A stretch of 5,476 nucleotides of DNA from positions 1 through 5,476 of the forward strand of contig NHEU02000058.1 in assembly GCA_002171495.2 (NCBI GenBank), read 5' to 3'. The notes under the pieces are model-generated. The model was given only the letters and a program-made list of their open reading frames with translations, ran no database searches and was not told where the DNA came from. The translations under genes were made by a program, and so were the position numbers. The first letter of the stretch is position 1. Every line of letters starts with the position of its first letter. Source of the DNA: Alphaproteobacteria bacterium TMED93. GTDB taxonomy: Bacteria > Pseudomonadota > Alphaproteobacteria > TMED109. Below, piece after piece: positions 1-5,476 of this stretch.

Positions 1-2180
1 GAAAAAAAATATATAATGTTGTATGCGGAGCTAGTAATTTATACGAAGGTATGAGGACTGTCTTTGCTCCAAACGGAACATTTATACCAGGAAAAATGTT
101 TAAATTAGAAAAAAAAAGTATAAGAGGAGTTGAGGGTGATGGTATGCTCTGCTCTGAAGAAGAACTCTGCTTGTCTAATAGGTCAGAAGGTATAATAGAA
201 TTAGGGGCCGCTTATGAAGTTGGAAAAAGTTATGGTAGTTACTTAGAAAAAGATTATGTTTATGAGATAGGACTTACGCCTAATAGAGGCGACTGCGCTT
301 CAGTAAGAGGTATTGCAAGAGAATTAGCAGCCAAATTGTCAAAAAAATTAATAAAAAAAGAATATTTTCATGAAGAAAATAGTTTAAAAAGCAATGTGAT
401 TTGGGATCTTTCTGATTTAAAAAATAAAAAAGACTGCCAATTAATTTTAGGTAGAGAATTTAAAGTAGAAAATAACCCCGGTAGCCCTGCAAATCTTATA
501 AAAAAACTAACACAAGTAGGAGTTAAATCTAACAGTACATTAGTAGATATTACCAATTATATATTATTTGATTTAGGCCGTCCTCTTCATGTTTTTGACT
601 TAGATAAGATTGAAGGAAATTTGAAAGTAAGAAGAGCAAATAATGGAGAGAGTTTTATAGGATTAGATAATAAGACCTATCATTTAACTGAAAAAGATCT
701 TGTTATTGCAGATAATAAAAAAATATTAAGTTTAGCTGGTATTATGGGAGGTGCAAATAGTTGTGTAGACAGTAATACAAAAAAAGTATTTCTTGAAATT
801 GCTTATTTTGATCCAGATCTGATATCAAACACGGGAAGAAGACACAATATAATTACAGATGCTAGATATAGGTTTGAAAGAGGTATAGACAAAAATGGTT
901 TATTAGAGGGTTTGAGCTATGCTACTGAAATGATAGTAAAATACTGTGGTGGTATTTACAGTAAACCAGTTTCAGCAGGAAAACCCTTAGAAAAGAATTG
1001 TTCGATAGATTATAAAGTAGACACTTTTAAAACCATAATAGGATATAATGTAAGCGCTGACTTACAAATCAAGTATCTAGAAAGCTTAGGTTTTAACATA
1101 AAAAAAGAAAAATCTGGTCTTTCATTGATAGCTCCATCTTGGAGACACGATATATTTAATGAAAATGATATTGTAGAAGAAATTGCTAGAATGGATGGTT
1201 ATGAAAAAATACCATATGAAAATTTTCTAGATAATAATCATTTGGTCTATGAAAACATGCCTTTTTCTAAAAATATAGAGAGTGATTTAAGAGATAAATT
1301 AGCAAATCTTGGTTTAGATGAAATAAAGTCTTATACTTTTATATCACCTAAAAAAATTATCCCTGAGTCAGACTACAATGAACAGCTGATATTAGCTAAC
1401 CCTATTTCAAATGAATTAAGTATAATGAGAAATTCATTGTATCCAAATTTATTAGATGCTGTCTCAAAAAATTATGCAAAAGGGTATGATGCTTTTTCTA
1501 TGTTTGAGATAGGAGATATTTTTAAAGGAATAGAATATTCTAACCAAGAAAAATCTATAGGATTAGTTCTAAGTGGTTATCAAACAGAAAAAAATTGGTA
1601 TTATAATAGACGATATTTTGATTTTTTTGATATGAAGGGAATTTTATTGGAAATTATAAAAGTATTTTCAACTAAAATCTCTGTTGACTTTGTAAGAAGT
1701 AAAAGTGAGTATTATCATCCTGGTAAGTCAGCTGATATTATTGTTAATAATGAATGTGTAGGAAGTTTAGGGGAATTACATCCTAAATTAATGAAAAAAT
1801 TTTTGGTTAAACAGCAGACGGTATTAGGAAAATTAGCATTTAACGTGTTGTTTAAAAATTTTTCACATAAGATAAAGTCTAAGGAATTTAATCCATCGCC
1901 TTTTCTTACCTTAAAAAAAGACTTTTCTTTTATTCTGCCAAATAATACAAAAGTAGGCACCCTAATTGATTCTATCAAATCTAGCAATGACATTATCGGA
2001 GAAGTTTTAGTATTTGATATCTACAAAAATACAAAAAAAGAAGATAAAGAATTTTCTGTTGGAGTAGAGGTAGAAATTTTACAAAGGGATAAAGTTTTTA
2101 ATGCTAAAGAAATAAATGAGATAATGCAAAAGATTATTTTGAAAGTAAAAAAAGAAGTAAATGGTGAATTAAGGGCTTAG
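1..2180 (+). CDS. pheT: Phenylalanine--tRNA ligase beta subunit, 5'-partial
   Basis: This subunit of the cytoplasmic alpha2-beta2 enzyme helps charge tRNA-Phe and carries the editing and tRNA-binding domains. The reading frame is open to the left edge (first full codon at base 3): the codons before the ATG at 51 read [12 protein letters not shown], the family's conserved tRNA-binding (EMAP/OB-fold) segment, so that ATG is internal. About 725 residues are present; the E. coli protein is about 795, so roughly 70-80 N-terminal residues are missing. Domains in order: the end of the OB fold; the TPNRGDC / [11 protein letters not shown] block near 270-330; the B3/B4 domain with RPLHVFD and LAGIMGG (about 480-970); B5 with APSWRHDI and [13 protein letters not shown] (about 1010-1225); a catalytic-like core (about 1255-1865); and a C-terminal FDX-ACB anticodon-binding domain (about 1880-2175) with FDIYK. 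There is no frameshift. pheS is presumably just upstream, outside the window. Confidence 0.97.
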   Translation, partial: KKIYNVVCGASNLYEGMRTVFAPNGTFIPGKMFKLEKKSIRGVEGDGMLCSEEELCLSNRSEGIIELGAAYEVGKSYGSYLEKDYVYEIGLTPNRGDCASVRGIARELAAKLSKKLIKKEYFHEENSLKSNVIWDLSDLKNKKDCQLILGREFKVENNPGSPANLIKKLTQVGVKSNSTLVDITNYILFDLGRPLHVFDLDKIEGNLKVRRANNGESFIGLDNKTYHLTEKDLVIADNKKILSLAGIMGGANSCVDSNTKKVFLEIAYFDPDLISNTGRRHNIITDARYRFERGIDKNGLLEGLSYATEMIVKYCGGIYSKPVSAGKPLEKNCSIDYKVDTFKTIIGYNVSADLQIKYLESLGFNIKKEKSGLSLIAPSWRHDIFNENDIVEEIARMDGYEKIPYENFLDNNHLVYENMPFSKNIESDLRDKLANLGLDEIKSYTFISPKKIIPESDYNEQLILANPISNELSIMRNSLYPNLLDAVSKNYAKGYDAFSMFEIGDIFKGIEYSNQEKSIGLVLSGYQTEKNWYYNRRYFDFFDMKGILLEIIKVFSTKISVDFVRSKSEYYHPGKSADIIVNNECVGSLGELHPKLMKKFLVKQQTVLGKLAFNVLFKNFSHKIKSKEFNPSPFLTLKKDFSFILPNNTKVGTLIDSIKSSNDIIGEVLVFDIYKNTKKEDKEFSVGVEVEILQRDKVFNAKEINEIMQKIILKVKKEVNGELRA

Positions 2181-2456
2181 AAATAGAAACAAAATTAGAG
2201 ATGCTAAAATGCTCAATACGCCACTTAAAAAAAACAAGTTTAAACTTAATAATATCATTACAAAATCATAAAAAAAAATACCATATTTATAGGAATTTGA
2301 TACTGATTCTGAAAAAGATTGAATTCCTACCAAGCTATTACCATTTACATAAAACCATAATTTTCCAAAGGTTATATCTTCAAATAAGACCCCTAGAAAC
2401 ATCAAAAGAGAGGCTAACAATACTAAATAAATTTGCAATTTTACTTTTATAGACAT
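2169..2456 (-). CDS. Small two-helix membrane protein, unknown function
   Basis: This 95-residue hydrophobic protein has a short basic start (MSIKVK), one transmembrane segment at about residues 7-25, a polar loop at about 26-60 containing [12 protein letters not shown] and YDFV, and a long hydrophobic stretch at about 62-93 that could form a second helix. The layout (helix, LWF..N..SL..Q, then YD.V..LL before the last helix) resembles small uncharacterised membrane proteins I recall from alphaproteobacteria, but I cannot name a family. The opposite-strand frame here is Lys/Ile/Leu-rich with no recognisable pattern and is taken as the shadow. Its 3' end overlaps the end of pheT by 12 bases in convergent orientation. 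It has no Shine-Dalgarno; a perfect TATAAT lies 6 bases before the ATG, suggesting a leaderless mRNA. No function is assigned. Confidence 0.65.
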   Translation of the reverse strand: MSIKVKLQIYLVLLASLLMFLGVLFEDITFGKLWFYVNGNSLVGIQSFSESVSNSYKYGIFFYDFVMILLSLNLFFLSGVLSILASLILFLFLSP

Positions 2457-2462
2457 ATAAAA

Positions 2463-2468
2463 ATTATA
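2463..2468 (-). promoter_or_regulatory. Putative -10 box for the small membrane protein gene
   Basis: The minus strand reads TATAAT, a perfect sigma70-type -10, followed by 6 bases (TTTTAT) and then the ATG at 2456. A start about 7 bases downstream of the hexamer would fall at or next to the start codon, so the transcript would have essentially no leader. No convincing -35 is visible (only about 3 of 6 matches at the right spacing). In such AT-rich DNA a chance match is quite possible. Confidence 0.35.
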
Positions 2469-2490
2469 TATTAATTTTTTTAATTTGAAA

Positions 2491-2580
2491 GGAGAGGTGG
2501 CCGAGTGGTTGAAGGCGCACGCCTGGAACGCGTGTATGCGAGCAATCGTATCGAGGGTTCGAATCCCTCTCTCTCCGCCA
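2491..2580 (+). tRNA. tRNA-Ser (anticodon GGA)
   Basis: A complete 90-base class II tRNA that reads UCC and UCU serine codons. The acceptor stem GGAGAGG pairs with TCTCTCC (one G-U pair), followed by discriminator G and an encoded CCA at 2578-2580. The anticodon stem CACGC/GCGTG (2518-2522/2530-2534) encloses the loop CTGGAAC with anticodon GGA at 2525-2527. A long variable arm follows (ATGCG paired with CGTAT, one wobble pair), which is the serine identity element. The T arm is GAGGG-TTCGAAT-CCCTC. It is much more GC-rich than its surroundings. It is divergent from the small membrane protein gene across 34 AT-only-like bases, and it ends only 9 bases before the stop of the convergent cyclase gene. 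No strong hairpin terminator is seen. Confidence 0.98.
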
Positions 2581-2589
2581 TCTAAAAAA

Positions 2590-3738
2590 TTATTTTAATA
2601 CATCATTTTTAAATAAGGTAAAAAATTTGACTGCCTCATTATAATTATCAGAGTCATCTAAGTTTATTTTCTTGCCAATAATCATTGATCCTCGTTTGGC
2701 CTCATAAACTTTGATTGTTAGAAAGTTTTCATTACTCTCAGAAAAAACTAATCCATTAATTACAAACGAAGAGTTAGCTTCCGTAGCTATTAACATAACT
2801 TCAGGAGGGTTAAGATTCTCTGAACCTTCAGGAGAGATTACTGTCGCCAACATATCTTTTTCAGTAAGTGTTGACTTTATATTTTCCATTAGAATGTTAA
2901 GTTTATCTGAAGAAAAGGTGCTAGACTGATTTTTAAAGTTCATTAAGGAAATTTTAAGTATATTATCTTCAACTAGAGAGCCGCTTGGTTTTATATCCTC
3001 AGAAGCTTTGAAGTCATCTAAATTACTAACATTACTTTGATTATAAGTTATTCTATCGGAGGAAAAATACTTATATATGAAAAAAATTGAAATAAATAGA
3101 GCAGCAAATAATAAACCAATTATAACCTTTTTGTTAAGGAAGTTTTTTTTTAAATTACTACTTTCTATACTTGTTAGATTTGAAGAATAAACATTTATTT
3201 TTTCACTTATATTTTTTAGTTTTTTTGTTCCGATAAAGTTGAAGTTAACATTAACTTTATTTTTAATTTCTTGATAGACTTTTTCAGAAATACAAATTTC
3301 ACTTGGTTTGGATATAGATTCTAATCTAGCTGCAATATTAACATTATCTCCATATAAATTATTATCTTGTACCATTATATCGCCTAAATTAACACCTATT
3401 CTAAATTCAATTATAACACCATCATTAATTTCTGATGCGGTATTAGTTACCTTATTCTGTATTTCTATAGCCGCCTCTACTGCATCAACGGGACTTGCGA
3501 ATTCTGCCATTATCGAATCACCGGCCGTAGAAAAAATTCTTCCACCCAAATTTTCGATAATGGGGTCAGTAGTTTTTCTAGTTTCTTTTAATCTAAATAA
3601 GGTCAATTTTTCATTTTGAGCCATTAATTTGCTATAACCAACCACATCAGCGGCAAATATTGCCGCCATTTTTCTTTGTGCTCCAGCCTTATTCTTTTCG
3701 AGTGTAAATAAATTTTTATTATCTTTAATAATAGACAT
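2590..3738 (-). CDS. Membrane-anchored class III adenylate/guanylate cyclase
   Basis: This 382-residue protein probably makes a cyclic nucleotide from NTP on the cytoplasmic face of the inner membrane. The N-terminal cyclase homology domain (about residues 22-186) has both metal-binding aspartates: D31 in FAADVVGYS and D74 in [10 protein letters not shown]. The transition-state pair is N134 and R138 in [11 protein letters not shown], so it should be catalytically competent. The usual base-recognition Lys/Asp positions are S70 and N127, so ATP versus GTP specificity cannot be read off. One transmembrane helix follows (about 205-222, bases 3073-3126). The rest (about 226-382) would be periplasmic and resembles a degenerate, TPR-less version of the TolB-like region found C-terminal in many alphaproteobacterial cyclases ([10 protein letters not shown] aligned to the usual IAVLPFENLS). 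It has no Shine-Dalgarno; TAATAT lies 6 bases before the ATG. It is divergent from trmL. Confidence 0.9.
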   Translation of the reverse strand: MSIIKDNKNLFTLEKNKAGAQRKMAAIFAADVVGYSKLMAQNEKLTLFRLKETRKTTDPIIENLGGRIFSTAGDSIMAEFASPVDAVEAAIEIQNKVTNTASEINDGVIIEFRIGVNLGDIMVQDNNLYGDNVNIAARLESISKPSEICISEKVYQEIKNKVNVNFNFIGTKKLKNISEKINVYSSNLTSIESSNLKKNFLNKKVIIGLLFAALFISIFFIYKYFSSDRITYNQSNVSNLDDFKASEDIKPSGSLVEDNILKISLMNFKNQSSTFSSDKLNILMENIKSTLTEKDMLATVISPEGSENLNPPEVMLIATEANSSFVINGLVFSESNENFLTIKVYEAKRGSMIIGKKINLDDSDNYNEAVKFFTLFKNDVLK

Positions 3739-3744
3739 TATTAA

Positions 3745-3750
3745 ATATTA
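3745..3750 (-). promoter_or_regulatory. Putative -10 box for the cyclase gene
   Basis: The minus strand reads TAATAT (4 of 6 positions of TATAAT), then six bases (TTAATA), then the ATG at 3738. The geometry matches that of the small membrane protein gene and would give a leaderless or nearly leaderless mRNA. There is no purine-rich ribosome-binding site between it and the start. The 60-base divergent gap is almost pure A/T, so the assignment is weak. Confidence 0.27.
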
Positions 3751-3785
3751 CTTAAAAATATTTTTATTAAAAGCAATTTTATTTA

Positions 3786-3791
3786 TATATT
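3786..3791 (+). promoter_or_regulatory. Putative -10 box for trmL
   Basis: TATATT lies seven bases (TAAATAA) before the trmL ATG at 3799, placing the expected transcript start at or beside the start codon. No Shine-Dalgarno is present and the -35 region (TTTATT near 3763) is poor. This fits leaderless expression, but the surrounding AT-richness makes chance matches likely. Confidence 0.27.
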
Positions 3792-3798
3792 TAAATAA

Positions 3799-4263
3799 AT
3801 GATAACTTTAGTATTGTATAAACCTCAAATTCCACCAAATACAGGAAACATAATGAGACTGTGTTCTAACACTGGTTTTCAATTACATTTAATTAAACCA
3901 CTTGGTTTTCACTTAGATGATAAAAGTTTAAAGAGAGCTAAGTTAGATTATTTTTCTAACACCGAACCAATAGTTTTTGAGGACTTAGACATGTATGTCA
4001 AAAATACAAATATACGAAATCTTATAATAATAACAAAGTTTGGAAAAAACAAATATACTGAGGCAAAATTTGCCAATAATTCAGTTATTATCTTTGGATC
4101 TGAAACTGAAGGTTTGCCTAAAAATTTTATCAAAAAATACGAAAATAAAACATTTAGAATTCCGATGAGGAACAACAGTAGAAGCTTGAACCTAAGCAAC
4201 GCAGCTGCAATAATATCTTATGAAGCATGGAAAAATTTAAATTTTAGTGGCGAAGGTTACTAA
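3799..4263 (+). CDS. trmL: tRNA (cytidine(34)-2'-O)-methyltransferase
   Basis: A SPOUT-class enzyme (YibK/TrmL) that uses S-adenosylmethionine to methylate the 2'-OH of the wobble nucleotide 34 in certain tRNA-Leu species. At 154 residues it matches the E. coli protein (157) in length and over its whole sequence. The N-terminal block is VLYKPQIPPNTGNIMRLCSN (residues 5-24), followed by GFHLDDKSLKRAKLDY (36-51). The SAM-binding trefoil-knot motifs are IIFGSETEGLP (97-107) and IPMRNNSRSLNLSNAAA (121-137), which contains the conserved Ser-Arg-Ser and Asn-Leu-Ser-Asn residues. The ATG gives exactly the expected family N-terminus. It is divergent from the cyclase gene and lies 36 bases upstream of the substrate-binding protein gene, so it may be co-transcribed with it, although the functions are unrelated. 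Confidence 0.95.
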   Translation: MITLVLYKPQIPPNTGNIMRLCSNTGFQLHLIKPLGFHLDDKSLKRAKLDYFSNTEPIVFEDLDMYVKNTNIRNLIIITKFGKNKYTEAKFANNSVIIFGSETEGLPKNFIKKYENKTFRIPMRNNSRSLNLSNAAAIISYEAWKNLNFSGEGY

Positions 4264-4289
4264 TATAAGATAATATTTTATTTTTACAT

Positions 4290-4295
4290 AGGGGG
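4290..4295 (+). promoter_or_regulatory. Shine-Dalgarno fixing a GTG start for the binding protein
   Basis: AGGGGG sits four bases before the GTG at 4300 and is the only clear ribosome-binding site in the window. It selects this GTG over internal ATGs, and the resulting N-terminus is a well-formed lipoprotein signal peptide, which supports the choice. Confidence 0.7.
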
Positions 4296-4299
4296 AAAA

Positions 4300-5379
4300 G
4301 TGATTAAATTAGCAAAAATTCTTTCGTTTTCATTGTCATTAATTTTAGTAGCATGCTCTGGTAATAATGATCAATCTTCAGAAGGCAATCAATCAGAACA
4401 ATCAAGTAAAAAGGTGAGATGGAAAATGGCTAGTACTTTTCCTGGATCTTTAACTCAATTAGGTACAATGGGCATAAGGTTCCAAGACCAAATTTCAAAA
4501 GTATCGGGTAAAAATATTCAAATTAAGTTTTTTGAGCCTGGAGCATTAGTTCCAGCACTAGAAGTTTTTGATGCTGTTTCATCAGGTTCAGTAGACGCAG
4601 GTTGGTCTACTCCAGGATATTGGGCAGGTAAAGTTCCAGCCCTTCCTCTATTTGCTGCTGTTCCATTTGGCCCTTCTGCGAGTGAATACATGGCTTGGAT
4701 TTATTATGGAGGTGGAAAAGAGTTATTTGAAAAAATTTATGAGAAACATAATATAAAAGGTATATTTTGTGGGGTAATTGCTCCAGAAGCTTCAGGTTGG
4801 TTTAGAAAAGAGATTAAATCTTTAGAAGATATGAAAGGTATGAAAATGCGATTTTTTGGACTTGGGGCTAAAGTAATGGAAAAGATAGGTGTCTCTACGC
4901 AATTAATTGCAGGTGGAGATATTTTTCCAGCTTTGGAATTAGGAACTATTGATGCTACAGAATTTTCAATGCCAGCAGTTGATCTTAACTTAGGTTTTTA
5001 TCAAGTAGCTAAACATTATTACTTTCCTGGGTGGCATCAACAATCGACTTTATTTGAGCTTATGATAAACATGGAGAAATGGAATAATCTATCTGAAACG
5101 CAGCAAGCACAAATTGAAAGTGTTTGCGGTGATAATATGAGACATGGAGTAGCTGAAGGAGAAGCTATTCAAATAGAAGCATTAGCTTCATTAAAAGATA
5201 AGGGAGTTAAAATTCATAAATGGAACGAAGAAATTTTAGATACATTAAAAAAAGCTTGGCTAGAGGTTGTAAAGGAGGAAAGTGCTAAAAATGAAGATTT
5301 TAAAAAAGCTTGGAACTCTCTTGAAACTTTTAGAGAAAACTACAAAACTTGGAAGTCCTTAGGTTATTTAGATAATTAG
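4300..5379 (+). CDS. TRAP-type (DctP/TakP-like) substrate-binding lipoprotein
   Basis: This 359-residue periplasmic binding protein probably captures a small organic acid for import. The lipoprotein signal (residues 1-18, MIKLAK then a hydrophobic core) ends in the lipobox LVAC with C19 as the lipidated residue. Ser at +2 would favour outer-membrane sorting under the E. coli Lol rule. A Ser/Gln/Asn-rich linker follows (20-38). The mature domain starts at VRWKMAS and keeps TakP-family blocks: GALVPALEVFDAVSSG (81-96), GYWAGK, AAVPFG, WIYYGGGKELF (133-143), SLEDMKGMKMRFFGLG (174-189, with the ligand-binding Arg at R184), GGDIFPALELGTIDATEF (205-222) and YYFPGWHQQ. Length is close to Rhodobacter TakP (about 365). 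Three ligand or metal positions differ from TakP as I remember it (E163, F222, Q247), so the substrate is uncertain: a 2-oxo acid, hydroxy acid or other carboxylate. The next gene is not a TRAP small permease but a probable DASS/SLC13 symporter. Confidence 0.9.
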   Translation: MIKLAKILSFSLSLILVACSGNNDQSSEGNQSEQSSKKVRWKMASTFPGSLTQLGTMGIRFQDQISKVSGKNIQIKFFEPGALVPALEVFDAVSSGSVDAGWSTPGYWAGKVPALPLFAAVPFGPSASEYMAWIYYGGGKELFEKIYEKHNIKGIFCGVIAPEASGWFRKEIKSLEDMKGMKMRFFGLGAKVMEKIGVSTQLIAGGDIFPALELGTIDATEFSMPAVDLNLGFYQVAKHYYFPGWHQQSTLFELMINMEKWNNLSETQQAQIESVCGDNMRHGVAEGEAIQIEALASLKDKGVKIHKWNEEILDTLKKAWLEVVKEESAKNEDFKKAWNSLETFRENYKTWKSLGYLDN

Positions 5380-5390
5380 ATTAATTAAAA

Positions 5391-5476
5391 TTGGTTAATA
5401 AAAAGAATATTTCTTTATTAGGATTAATATTTGGAATTATAGTCTTTCTATGTATTTATTTTTCTCCTCCACCACA
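5391..5476 (+). CDS. Probable DASS/SLC13-family anion symporter, 3'-partial
   Basis: Only 28 codons fall in the window. They read, from a TTG start, (M)VNKKNISLLGLIFG and then a hydrophobic run ending YFSPPP. A basic start, LGLI.G, a first membrane helix and a Pro-Pro-rich end match the N-terminus of sodium-coupled dicarboxylate/anion symporters (family pattern roughly LGLILGPLLF...PPP), which move di- and tricarboxylates or sulfate across the inner membrane. The TTG is the only usual start codon after the in-frame TAA at 5382-5384. Its ribosome-binding site is poor (AT-rich), so translation may be coupled to the binding-protein gene that ends 11 bases upstream. The fragment does not look like a TRAP DctQ small subunit. 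An unrelated membrane protein cannot be excluded from so little sequence. Confidence 0.55.
   Translation, partial: MVNKKNISLLGLIFGIIVFLCIYFSPPP

Noticed and set aside
51..53. ATG at 51 as the true start of pheT
   Set aside because: The frame stays open upstream to the window edge and encodes the conserved VCGASN segment, so the real start is outside the window.
1715..1993. Minus-strand open frame inside pheT
   Set aside because: It lies wholly within a clearly coding region of pheT (catalytic-like core and FDX-ACB domain) and shows no family pattern; it is a shadow.
2201..2452. 83-residue plus-strand open frame opposite the small membrane protein gene
   Set aside because: Lys/Ile/Leu-rich composition, no recognisable motif and no ribosome-binding site. 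The minus-strand frame has a coherent membrane-protein layout and a consensus -10 before its ATG.
2491..2580. tRNA-Ser as an integration site for a mobile element
   Set aside because: No integrase gene, no repeated copy of the tRNA 3' end, and no composition shift beside it.
2581..2597. TAAAAAATTATTTTA after the tRNA as a bidirectional terminator
   Set aside because: Near-palindromic but with no G-C pairs, so any hairpin would be very weak, and part of it is the end of the cyclase gene.
3308..3619. Plus-strand open frame antisense to the cyclase domain
   Set aside because: It is the complement of the conserved cyclase motifs; its Ser/Ile/Leu-rich sequence has no independent support.
4262..4285. 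TAATAT repeats (AATAT...ATATT) between trmL and the binding-protein gene as a terminator or operator
   Set aside because: A five-base A/T-only stem is expected by chance here. A -10-like TAATAT may exist at 4271-4276 but is too far from support to call.

Overview
This is an ordinary-looking, very compact, AT-rich chromosomal segment. The gene families point to a Gram-negative, probably free-living alphaproteobacterium of the small-genome marine kind (SAR11/HIMB59-like). The evidence is AT-rich codon use, very short intergenic gaps, a PheT with the DARYRFERG form I associate with alphaproteobacteria, a class III cyclase of the alphaproteobacterial type, and a TakP-like TRAP binding protein. 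The lineage is an inference, since no 16S rRNA or other decisive marker is present.

Layout from left to right. Bases 1-2180 hold most of pheT (phenylalanyl-tRNA synthetase beta chain, + strand), whose N-terminus lies off the left edge. Converging on it, with stop ends overlapping by 12 bases, is a small two-helix membrane protein of unknown function (minus, 2169-2456). Divergent from that gene across a 34-base gap is a complete tRNA-Ser(GGA) (2491-2580) with an encoded CCA end. Bases 2590-3738 (minus) encode a membrane-anchored class III nucleotide cyclase whose outer domain looks like a degenerate TolB-like domain. A 60-base AT-rich gap separates it from the divergent trmL (3799-4263), a tRNA wobble 2'-O-methyltransferase. 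Next come a DctP/TakP-like substrate-binding lipoprotein (4300-5379) and, 11 bases later, the first 28 codons of what looks like a DASS/SLC13-type anion symporter (5391 onward, cut by the right edge).

The genes fall into three themes: translation (pheT, tRNA-Ser, trmL), cyclic-nucleotide signalling (cyclase), and organic-anion uptake (binding lipoprotein plus the probable permease). There is no sign of a mobile element, CRISPR array, phage or defence island, and I do not see an undescribed system. The points most worth a second look are the pairing of a DctP lipoprotein with a non-TRAP permease, altered ligand-site residues in that protein, altered purine-specificity residues in the cyclase, and -10-like hexamers placed so that three genes may make leaderless mRNAs. 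No stretch over 300 bases lacks a gene.
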